DNA from: Actinomycetota bacterium
Lineage (GTDB): Bacteria > Actinomycetota > Acidimicrobiia > Acidimicrobiales > JAMCPL01
Length of the DNA stretch: 8,159 nt
Direction: 5' to 3'
Assembly: GCA_023379725.1 (NCBI GenBank)
Contig: JAMCPC010000028.1
Location: 1-8,159, forward strand
The notes under the pieces are model-generated. The model made no database searches, had not been told where the DNA came from, and saw only the letters and a list, made by a program, of their open reading frames with translations. Positions 1 to 6,188 of the stretch are shown here, in pieces (position 1 is the first letter of the stretch; each line of letters begins with the position of its first letter). Position numbers and translations under genes: made by a program.

Positions 1-319
1 GATCCATGACAGTGACAAACCCAGGGGCCACCAGTATATTTTGATCCTCTGACGAAAATGACGACTCAGCCCTCAACGAACCCTCCGGTGGCATTTCATC
101 CTTCCATAACAACGAGTTCCAGCCATGTACCCTGCTCTCCGTATCGAACATGACCTTCAGTAAAGCATCGGTCTCTGTGGATGCCCATCCGCCTACCACT
201 TCAAACAACCTCTGCTCTATCCAGGCAAAAGCATTGATGCACCTGGCTCTTTGGACGATATCAGATGGTTGCGTGACAACTCCGGCCCGTAAAAGCGCTT
301 GATCGAAATACAATCTCAT
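1..319 (-). CDS. Conserved protein of unknown function, N-terminal part (runs off left edge)
   Basis: An open frame starts at an ATG at 319 and stays open for 106 codons to the window edge, so the C-terminus is missing. The start of the protein is MRLYFDQALLRAG, and it contains the stretch AFAWIEQRLFEVVGGW at about residues 30-45, followed by a helical-looking segment with E62, H65 and W67 and then LLWKDEMP. The amino-acid make-up is ordinary and the frame is free of stops, as expected of a real gene. I recall similar uncharacterised actinobacterial proteins with a W-I-E-x-R-L-F-E motif and a following H/W/E-rich helix, possibly ferritin-like, but I cannot assign a function. No Shine-Dalgarno precedes the ATG. 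A TATAGT box ends 6 bases before it, which suggests a leaderless message. It is the same direction as nadE but separated from it by about 175 bp. Confidence 0.7.
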   Translation of the reverse strand, partial: MRLYFDQALLRAGVVTQPSDIVQRARCINAFAWIEQRLFEVVGGWASTETDALLKVMFDTESRVHGWNSLLWKDEMPPEGSLRAESSFSSEDQNILVAPGFVTVMD

Positions 320-325
320 AATCTG

Positions 326-331
326 ACTATA
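326..331 (-). promoter_or_regulatory. Possible -10 box of a leaderless promoter for the left-edge gene
   Basis: On the minus strand this is TATAGT (5 of 6 with the TATAAT consensus). Exactly 6 bases separate it from the ATG at 319. That places the expected transcription start at the A of the start codon, and the ATG has no Shine-Dalgarno. Leaderless messages with a TANNNT box at this spacing are common in actinobacteria. No convincing -35 element is visible at 16-18 bp upstream. Confidence 0.4.
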
Positions 332-376
332 CCAGGACTATCCACCTACAAGATAGTTATAAACGGACGCTGACCC

Positions 377-403
377 AACCCCGTCTGTAAGGACAGGGAG
401 GTT
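377..403 (-). terminator. Bulged hairpin downstream of nadE, possible terminator
   Basis: The arms pair as AACC/GGTT, then CC/GG, then CTGT/ACAG around a 4-base loop, giving ten base pairs with a 1-base and a 2-base bulge. It lies about 95 bp after the nadE stop and before the putative promoter of the next gene, where a terminator would be expected. No T-run follows on the minus strand, so it is not a canonical intrinsic terminator and could be chance or an RNA-stability structure. Confidence 0.27.
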
Positions 404-429
404 CACTATATGTTCCAATGGCCATATTC

Positions 430-518
430 CAGCTTTGCAAGCTTTGTAAGCTTTGTCTGACGATAGATGTTTAAGCTTTGTCTGACGATAGATGTTTAAG
501 CTTTGTCCGACGATAGAT
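430..518. repeat. 25-bp tandem repeat (about 2.8 copies) preceded by 9-bp subrepeats, spanning the nadE stop
   Basis: Two identical 25-bp units lie at 448-472 and 473-497. A third, partial unit follows at 498-518 with one mismatch. The units begin AAGCTTTGTCTGACGATAGA on the plus strand. Just to the left, the first nine bases of the unit (AAGCTTTGT) occur again at 439-447 and in a variant form at 430-438. The nadE stop codon (496-498) is formed at the junction of units two and three. Because 25 is not a multiple of three, the neighbouring unit encodes the same LSSDKA-stop ending in a different frame. The pattern looks like stepwise slippage or duplication. Confidence 0.9.
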
Positions 519-2349
519 CTGTTGCAGGTATGTCGCGATAGTGATTAGTAATAGGCACCCTTCTATCCTTGCCGAATGCTTTGGTAGTAATCTTAATTCC
601 CGGTGGCGACTGCCTTCTCTTGTACTCAGCCAAGTCAATAAGGCGTGCCACCCTGGAGACGATCTGTGGATCAAACCCTCTACCTACCAATTCATCGATA
701 GACATATCCTGCTCCACCAGTCCATTCATTATAGGGTCAAGGAGATCATATGGGGGCAACGACTGGTCATCTCGTTGATCTGGTCGAAGTTCGGCAGAGG
801 GAGGCTTGTCCAGAACGGTCTGAGGTATCAGCTCTCGTCCAGCTATTTTGTTGCGATAACGCGCCAACCGATATACCATAGTCTTTGGAACGTCCTTGAT
901 CACTGCAAACCCTCCGGCAGTATCTCCATACAAAGTAGAGTACCCGGTAGCCAATTCACTCTTATTTCCTGTGGTAAGGACTATCCAACCGTTGGCATTC
1001 GAGACTGCCATCAAAATGATCCCACGGATACGGGACTGCATATTTTCATCCGCCAGTCCAGAGGGTTCAGCACCCAACACCTCTTTAAGCCCCTCGGACA
1101 GTACGCTATGTGCGTCCTCTATTGGAACAACCGACAGATCTATACCAGCATTCTCTGCCAGCAGGCGAGCATCCTCCAGCGACCCTACGCTGGAATACCT
1201 GGATGGCATTGCTATACAATGTGTGTGCAGGCTGCCTACAGCATCAGCTGCAATCACTGCAACCAGCGACGAGTCTATACCTCCCGACAGCCCTATCACT
1301 GCATCAGAAAACCCGTTCTTGAACAGGTAGTCACGTGTTCCGAGGACGAGAACACTGTATACCTCCGCCTCGACCAACCCTGACTCGACCAACCCTGACT
1401 CGACCAACCCTGACTCGACCAACCCTGACTCGACCAACCCTGACTCGACCACCTCCGCCTCGGCTACCCCTGGCTCGACCAACCCTGGAGAGAACCCCGT
1501 ATAGGTAGAAGATTCGAGCGGCTGCCCCAGAGGGGTAAGATGACGTACCTGGCCATGACCGGCTGAAACTACCGTGCCTGAAGACGCATCCCACTCTAAA
1601 TCTACTATCATAATCTCTTCCGCACACTGAATCGCCGTGGCTACCAATACTCCCCGGCCATCTATCACCATTGAGGCACCGTCAAAGACAAGCTCATCCT
1701 GCCCACCTACCTGATTCACATACACTACTGCACACCCCTCACCAGAGGGGGTCACTGACTTCATCTCCTCCACTCGCTGTACAAGCACCTCCTTGCGCTG
1801 ATCCAGCTTACCCAACGAATAAGGGGAAGCATTGATGTTTACGATAAGGCGGGCACCCTCCCTGGCCTGTACAGCCAAAGGACCATTGGCAAACCACATA
1901 TCTTCACAGATAGATATACCTGTATCGATGCCCTTTAATTTGCGGATGACATATGGTGTATCACCATGCTCAAAAAGGCGCTCCTCATCGAATACACCAT
2001 AGTTGGGCAGCAACTTTTTGTGATATACGCCAATAATCTCTCCGTCGCCACAAAGAGCGGCAGCATTCCTACCTGCCTTCTGGCATCCCTGTCGATGATC
2101 TACGAATCCCACCACCATATGGCATTCTGAAGTAACAGATGCCAACTCGTGCAAGGCATCAAGGTTTCTTTCTACGAAAGACCTCTTCAGCACCAAGTCT
2201 TCCGGCGGGTATCCGGTAATTGACAGTTCGCTGAATACGGCCAGATTGCTCCCATGTTCGACCGCCACACTGTAAGCGTCGGCTATCCTGGCGGCATTCC
2301 CCCTGATGTCTCCTACAACGACATCAAGCTGGCATAGAGCAATCCGCAT
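496..2349 (-). CDS. nadE: Glutamine-dependent NAD+ synthetase with a repeat-expanded linker
   Basis: This enzyme makes NAD+ from deamido-NAD+, ATP and glutamine in the cytoplasm, the last step of NAD biosynthesis. Residues 1 to about 275 form the carbon-nitrogen hydrolase (glutaminase) domain. Its Glu-Lys-Cys triad is visible as E41 (SELSITGYPPEDL), K111 or K112 (HKKLLPNYGVFDE) and C148 (SICEDMW). Residues from about 336 form the synthetase domain, with the ATP-binding loop SGGIDSS at 355-361, GNKSELATGYSTLYGD at 461-476 and the usual KRRQSPPGIK near the end. The 617-residue length exceeds the roughly 540-580 of this type. The excess is mostly a 15-bp tandem repeat giving SGLVE pentapeptides (residues 289-330) between the two domains. 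The last residues (about DLSSDKA) come from a 25-bp repeat. The ATG at 2349 is preceded by AAGG at a fair distance and lies 4 bp after the upstream small gene, so it is probably co-transcribed with the carboxylase genes. Confidence 0.96.
   Translation of the reverse strand: MRIALCQLDVVVGDIRGNAARIADAYSVAVEHGSNLAVFSELSITGYPPEDLVLKRSFVERNLDALHELASVTSECHMVVGFVDHRQGCQKAGRNAAALCGDGEIIGVYHKKLLPNYGVFDEERLFEHGDTPYVIRKLKGIDTGISICEDMWFANGPLAVQAREGARLIVNINASPYSLGKLDQRKEVLVQRVEEMKSVTPSGEGCAVVYVNQVGGQDELVFDGASMVIDGRGVLVATAIQCAEEIMIVDLEWDASSGTVVSAGHGQVRHLTPLGQPLESSTYTGFSPGLVEPGVAEAEVVESGLVESGLVESGLVESGLVESGLVEAEVYSVLVLGTRDYLFKNGFSDAVIGLSGGIDSSLVAVIAADAVGSLHTHCIAMPSRYSSVGSLEDARLLAENAGIDLSVVPIEDAHSVLSEGLKEVLGAEPSGLADENMQSRIRGIILMAVSNANGWIVLTTGNKSELATGYSTLYGDTAGGFAVIKDVPKTMVYRLARYRNKIAGRELIPQTVLDKPPSAELRPDQRDDQSLPPYDLLDPIMNGLVEQDMSIDELVGRGFDPQIVSRVARLIDLAEYKRRQSPPGIKITTKAFGKDRRVPITNHYRDIPATDLSSDKA
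1369..1488 (-). repeat. 15-bp coding minisatellite inside nadE (8 units)
   Basis: Eight contiguous 15-bp units fill exactly 120 bp. Those at 1369-1383, 1384-1398, 1399-1413, 1414-1428 and 1429-1443 are identical (coding strand TCAGGGTTGGTCGAG, peptide SGLVE). Those at 1444-1458, 1459-1473 and 1474-1488 are diverged (AEVVE, PGVAE, PGLVE). The array is in frame and lies between the glutaminase and synthetase domains. Perfect identity of five units at DNA level, including third codon positions, points to recent expansion. Confidence 0.97.
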
Positions 2350-2353
2350 GGAT

Positions 2354-2674
2354 CTACCTTATCGGACGACTCCTGCGAAGTACCAGAGGTGCGGCCCACC
2401 ACCTACCACTGAACTTCCATGGGGTGTCTTCTCTGGAAACCCCTTCAGGATCGCCGATGATAGCTCCTCCGCTGCTGGTACACGCCAAGCCGGTGACCGC
2501 AGCAGCAATCATAACAGCTACGGCATCATCTGGTGGATAATCTGTAGACAGGAATGGAGCAGACTGCCCAGAGGCATTCCCAATACTCTCTCCGGCAGCC
2601 TGACCACTACCGACCTGCCCGTCGGCATACCCGCCTGCCTCCCCACCGATCTGCCCACCAGCGCCCTCACTCAT
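2354..2674 (-). CDS. Small protein next to the carboxylase beta chain, possible accessory subunit
   Basis: This 106-residue protein starts at an ATG overlapping the carboxyltransferase stop by four bases (ATGA) and has no Shine-Dalgarno of its own, so translation is probably coupled. The first 40 residues are rich in Gly, Ala, Gln and Ser and look disordered. A short helix-like segment follows (DDAVAVMIAAAVTGLA, about residues 47-62), and the end is basic and Trp-rich (WKFSGRWWAAPLVLRRSRP). This plan of flexible linker, short helix and basic tail recalls small subunits found beside acyl-CoA carboxylase or decarboxylase genes (OadG C-terminal region, actinobacterial epsilon chains). I infer a carboxylase-associated role from position and this plan. 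I do not see a clear family signature. It ends 4 bp before nadE. Confidence 0.6.
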   Translation of the reverse strand: MSEGAGGQIGGEAGGYADGQVGSGQAAGESIGNASGQSAPFLSTDYPPDDAVAVMIAAAVTGLACTSSGGAIIGDPEGVSREDTPWKFSGRWWAAPLVLRRSRPIR

Positions 2675-4221
2675 AGTGGCACATTGCCGTGCTTGCGACG
2701 GGGGAGTTCTTCGCGCTTGGATCTGAGCATTCCAAGGGCACCGGACAGCACCTTCCTGGTATCGGTTGGATCGATGATATCGTCTATAAAGCCTCTTTCA
2801 GCCGCCAAATAAGGGTTTGCATGTCTCTCTCTATATTCGTCCACCAACTCTGAACGTCTGACTGCAGGATCGGCAGCCTCTTTCAGCTCTCGACGATACA
2901 CTATCTCTACAGCTCCCTCAGGCCCCATAACTGCCATCTCCGCTGATGGCCATGCATATGCTAAATCTGCTCCTATGGACTTGGAGTTCATGACCACATA
3001 CGCCCCACCATACGCCTTGCGGGTAATCAACTGTATACGCGGAACAGTAGCTTCACAGTACGCGTACAACAACTTCGCACCGTGACGTATAATCCCGCCA
3101 TACTCCTGGTCGGTCCCTGGCATAAACCCGGGAACATCTACGAATGTAACCAGGGGTATATTGAATGAATCGCACATCCGAACAAAACGACTTGCCTTCT
3201 CTGATGAGCTGATATCCAGTACTCCCGCCAGTACGGAGGGTTGGTTCCCCACTATGCCGACAACATGGCCATCTATACGCCCGAGCCCACAGGTAATCGA
3301 CTGCGCCCAATGAGAATGAACCTCCAGATACTCTCCATCGTCCACTACAGCGTAGATGACTTTCTTCATATCGTAAGGCTGATTAGACGAGGATGGTATT
3401 ATCTGAATCAACTCTGGTGTAAGGCGGTCAGGGGCATCTTCCGGCTCTACGTATGGAGGCTCTTCAAGGTTGTTCGAGGGTAGAAATGACAGGAGATAGC
3501 GCACGTCATCCAGGCACGACTTCTCATCGGGAGCCACAAAGGTAGCCACACCCGACTTGGTGGCATGAGTCATAGCACCCCCGAGTTCCTCCAATGTAAC
3601 CTCTTCACCGGTTACAGCCTTGACGACATCCGGTCCCGTGATAAACATATGACTTGTATTGTTCACCATGAAGATAAAATCAGTCATAGCTGGCGAGTAG
3701 ACTGCCCCACCTGCACACGGACCCATAATGACGCTTATCTGCGGAATAACTCCAGACGAAAGAACGTTACGATGAAAGATACCACCATAGCTGTGTAACG
3801 AAACCACCCCTTCCTGGATACGAGCACCGGCTCCATCGTTTATACCAATCATAGGAACTCCAAGAGAGAGAGCAAGATCCATTATCTTGTGTATCTTCTC
3901 AGCAAATACTTCACCCAAGGCACCTCCGAATACAGTAAAATCCTGGCTGAACACACATACCTGCCTACCGTCTATGGTACCGAATCCAGTAATGACCCCA
4001 TCTGTCCATGGTCTTGTATGATCGAGACCTACACCGTGCGCCCTGTGCCTGGCAAGCATATCTAGCTCCTGGAAAGAACCCTCATCCAGTAGGTACTCTA
4101 CACGCTCCCTGGCAGTCATCTTGCCCTTGTCGTGCTGGCGTTCAATTGCCTTGACCGATCCCGGGTGAGTAGCCTCCTCCTTGCGTGTAGCTAGAATCTT
4201 TATCTGTTCAGATATGTCCAT
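2671..4221 (-). CDS. Acyl-CoA carboxylase carboxyltransferase (beta) subunit, PccB/AccB type
   Basis: This 516-residue protein matches the usual length of the family. It transfers CO2 from carboxybiotin to a short acyl-CoA (propionyl-CoA and possibly acetyl- or butyryl-CoA). The N-terminal crotonase-like half holds GINDGAGARIQEGV (126-139) and GPCAGGAVYSPAMTDF (167-182). The C-terminal half holds VDVPGFMPGTDQEYGGIIRHGAK (361-383, oxyanion-hole region), RKAYGGAYVVMNSK (401-414) and the typical ending KHGNVPL. The residue after GGAY is V409. As I recall, Streptomyces PccB has aspartate there (propionyl-specific) and AccB isoleucine (broader), so this chain looks AccB-like. The ATG at 4221 follows AAAGGATA. 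The gene lies 119 bp after the epimerase and overlaps the next small gene. The biotin carboxylase/carrier chain is not in the window. Confidence 0.95.
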   Translation of the reverse strand: MDISEQIKILATRKEEATHPGSVKAIERQHDKGKMTARERVEYLLDEGSFQELDMLARHRAHGVGLDHTRPWTDGVITGFGTIDGRQVCVFSQDFTVFGGALGEVFAEKIHKIMDLALSLGVPMIGINDGAGARIQEGVVSLHSYGGIFHRNVLSSGVIPQISVIMGPCAGGAVYSPAMTDFIFMVNNTSHMFITGPDVVKAVTGEEVTLEELGGAMTHATKSGVATFVAPDEKSCLDDVRYLLSFLPSNNLEEPPYVEPEDAPDRLTPELIQIIPSSSNQPYDMKKVIYAVVDDGEYLEVHSHWAQSITCGLGRIDGHVVGIVGNQPSVLAGVLDISSSEKASRFVRMCDSFNIPLVTFVDVPGFMPGTDQEYGGIIRHGAKLLYAYCEATVPRIQLITRKAYGGAYVVMNSKSIGADLAYAWPSAEMAVMGPEGAVEIVYRRELKEAADPAVRRSELVDEYRERHANPYLAAERGFIDDIIDPTDTRKVLSGALGMLRSKREELPRRKHGNVPL

Positions 4222-4340
4222 TATCCTTTAACCTTTCACCATGGGGGATAGGGAGTATGCTCCTATGTCCTTCGACTAATTCCATTGTTCCTGAATCTCC
4301 CCGCCTTTACGGATGGGGATTGCGGTTGCTGTTTGTTCAA

Positions 4341-4784
4341 TTATTCTTCGACCAGTTCGATCAACATACCATTTGCGGAAGCGGGATGCACAAAGGCTAT
4401 TGTAGTACCTCTGGAGCCGGAACGGGGCACCTCATCAATAAGCTTTATGCCGGCAACTTTCAATGCCTCAACGGCAGCAGAACAGCTATCTACCCTATAG
4501 CCTATGTGATGAATACCCTCTCCGCGACGATCCAGAAATTTGGCTACTGGCGAAGAAGGGTCTGCCGGAGAAAGAAATTGCAGATAAGCGTCGCCTACTG
4601 CCACCAATGCCTCATTTACTCGATCTTTCTCGATATATTCTTTATGCACTATCTCATTTCCCCAGACTGTCCGGTACTGCGATATGGCCGACTCCAAGTC
4701 GACTACCGCTATACCTATATGATCTATCCCCTTGATCAACGGTTTTACCTCAGGAATCACCTCAGGAAAGCTGGAATCGCTCAT
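4341..4784 (-). CDS. mce: Methylmalonyl-CoA (ethylmalonyl-CoA) epimerase
   Basis: This 147-residue single-chain enzyme of the vicinal oxygen chelate superfamily interconverts the 2R and 2S forms of methylmalonyl-CoA. In organisms with Ccr it also acts on ethylmalonyl-CoA. Metal ligands can be placed at H22 (DHIGIAV), Q69 (AYLQFL), H92 or H93 (GIHHIGYRV) and E143 (LIELVEE), which match the H-Q-H-E set of the family. The first 18 residues are an unconserved tail. The ATG overlaps the ccr stop as ATGA and has its own strong Shine-Dalgarno, AGGAGAG, seven bases ahead. This tight coupling to ccr supports the assignment, since the Ccr product is (2S)-ethylmalonyl-CoA. The following 119 bp up to the carboxylase gene hold only a short 5+2 bp hairpin (about 4298-4319) without a T-run. 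Confidence 0.93.
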   Translation of the reverse strand: MSDSSFPEVIPEVKPLIKGIDHIGIAVVDLESAISQYRTVWGNEIVHKEYIEKDRVNEALVAVGDAYLQFLSPADPSSPVAKFLDRRGEGIHHIGYRVDSCSAAVEALKVAGIKLIDEVPRSGSRGTTIAFVHPASANGMLIELVEE

Positions 4785-6121
4785 GCCTGCTCTCTCCTGA
4801 ACAGAGTCAACCTCTCCTCGCCTACCTGTTCCCTAAATGCAGGATCATCTATTCCCATGCCCTCACGAGGGGCAAGGCAGAGTACGCCGATCTTCCCCTC
4901 ATGCAAGTTGTGATGGACCTGATAGCTTGCCTCACCTACCTGATCCAACGGGTATGTGTAAGACAGGGTAGGTACAACCTTTCCTCTCACTATCAGGTCA
5001 TTGGCAGCCCAGGCTTCCCTGTAATTTGCAAAATGAGACCCTTTGATGGTCTTCAGCTTCATCCACAGATGCCTGTTGTCGTACTCGACCATGTACCCTG
5101 AGGTCGCCGCACAGGTCACAATTACCCCACCACGCTTTGCCGCGAACACCGATGCCCCCATGGTCTGACGTCCGATATGCTCAAATACGATATCAGGGTC
5201 CTGTCCTATCAATGACCTTATGTCCTTACCGAACCGCCGCCATTCAGACTCATCCTGAGTAAACTCGTCTTTCCAAAATTTGTATGCCTGTGCTCTTCGA
5301 TCCAGAACTGCCTCGACGCCCAATTTATGCAACAACGCTACCTTCTCGGGTGAGGAAACCACCCCTACCGGAATGCTGCCACCATTCAGTACATGCTGGA
5401 CGGCATAGGCACCTATACCGCCGGTAGCCCCCCAGATAAGTACGCTCTGATCCTGGGTCATACCCGCACCGTTATGAGAGACAATCATGCGATAGGCAGT
5501 GGAGTTGCAAAGTGCGTTTACCGCCGCTTCCTCCCAGGTAAGATGCGCCGGTTTGGGCATAAGCTGGTTGGCTTTCACGACAGTCAGGTCGGCCAGCCCA
5601 CCAAAATTGGACTCATATCCCCATATCCTCTGGTTCGAGGCATTCATAGAATCCTCATGAGCAGATGGGTCCTGATCATCTACATAATTACAGTGAATAA
5701 CTACCTTATCCCCGGGATGAAAATTGTGTACACCTGGACCGGTACGCAACACCACCCCGGAAGCGTCCGACCCGATTACGTGCAAGGGCAAATCGTGCCT
5801 GGCTCCATATGCGCTCTCCCTACCCAGCCTGGCCAAAAAGGCGAAGGTAGGCACAGGCTCGAAGATGGCAGACCAGACAGTATTGAAGTTTATAGATGAA
5901 GCCATCACCGCTACATAGACCTCATCTGGTGCCAGCTCCGGCACCGCGACTTCGCCTACATGCAACGACTTGCGCGGATCCTTCTCAGCGCTGGGTAGCC
6001 CTTCAAACATATCAATATCGTCACGCAACAAGTATGCAGCCCTATATGACTCGGGAACAGGTATTGCAGCTATATCATCGCCACTTGCACCTGCCTCGAT
6101 TGCCTCGAGAAAATCTTTCAT
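4781..6121 (-). CDS. ccr: Crotonyl-CoA carboxylase/reductase
   Basis: This NADPH-dependent enzyme reductively carboxylates crotonyl-CoA to (2S)-ethylmalonyl-CoA. It belongs to the zinc-less medium-chain dehydrogenase/reductase family. From the ATG at 6121 the protein has 446 residues, the usual family length, and begins MKDFLEAIEAG. Visible landmarks are PESYRAAYLLRDD, EPVPTFAFL, the nucleotide-binding loop WGATGGIGAYAVQH, YKFWKDEFTQDESEWRRFGK, VFEHIGRQTMGASVF and GSHFANYREAW. The CO2-pocket residues known from Kitasatospora Ccr (N81, F170, E171, H365) align by my count with N80, Y169, E170 and H363. Tyr at the second site also occurs in other Ccr enzymes. An ATG 31 codons upstream (6214) is open but would overlap the preceding gene. 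The ATG at 6121 has AGGAGAG three bases ahead and a -10 box just upstream, so I chose it. Confidence 0.95.
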   Translation of the reverse strand: MKDFLEAIEAGASGDDIAAIPVPESYRAAYLLRDDIDMFEGLPSAEKDPRKSLHVGEVAVPELAPDEVYVAVMASSINFNTVWSAIFEPVPTFAFLARLGRESAYGARHDLPLHVIGSDASGVVLRTGPGVHNFHPGDKVVIHCNYVDDQDPSAHEDSMNASNQRIWGYESNFGGLADLTVVKANQLMPKPAHLTWEEAAVNALCNSTAYRMIVSHNGAGMTQDQSVLIWGATGGIGAYAVQHVLNGGSIPVGVVSSPEKVALLHKLGVEAVLDRRAQAYKFWKDEFTQDESEWRRFGKDIRSLIGQDPDIVFEHIGRQTMGASVFAAKRGGVIVTCAATSGYMVEYDNRHLWMKLKTIKGSHFANYREAWAANDLIVRGKVVPTLSYTYPLDQVGEASYQVHHNLHEGKIGVLCLAPREGMGIDDPAFREQVGEERLTLFRREQA

Positions 6122-6157
6122 ATACTCTCCTATTCTAATAATCTTTGCCGGTAGCCT

Positions 6158-6163
6158 ATTATA
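6158..6163 (-). promoter_or_regulatory. -10 box of a probable ccr promoter
   Basis: The minus strand reads TATAAT here, a perfect -10 hexamer, in the gap between the hydrolase stop (6189) and the ccr ATG (6121). It predicts a start near 6151 and a leader of about 30 bases containing the AGGAGAG ribosome-binding site at 6125-6131. No good -35 is present at 16-18 bp (GGCTTG at 17 bp). Transcription from here would exclude the longer ccr start at 6214. Confidence 0.5.
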
Positions 6164-6188
6164 ACGGATTGCACTAAGCTCAAGCCTC

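Noticed and set aside
448..518. CRISPR-like array
   Set aside because: The 25-bp units are directly adjacent with no spacers and there are fewer than three full copies.
471..674. Small minus-strand frame ending LSSDKA like nadE
   Set aside because: It overlaps the nadE C-terminus out of frame; the shared ending is explained by the 25-bp repeat.
541..1383. Long plus-strand open frame of 280 codons opposite nadE
   Set aside because: It is antisense to the conserved synthetase domain of nadE, has no recognisable domain and a composition typical of a mirror frame.
1331..1627. Minus-strand frame with repeated RVGRV-type peptides
   Set aside because: It is the nadE 15-bp repeat read in another frame; the nadE frame carries the conserved motifs.
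4228..4242. Four-codon frame (M-V-K-G) just ahead of the carboxylase gene as a leader peptide
   Set aside because: Too short, no regulatory codon pattern or attenuator structure, and such frames occur by chance.
4298..4319. Hairpin between the epimerase and carboxylase genes as a terminator
   Set aside because: Only 5+2 base pairs with an internal loop on the minus strand and no T-run follows.
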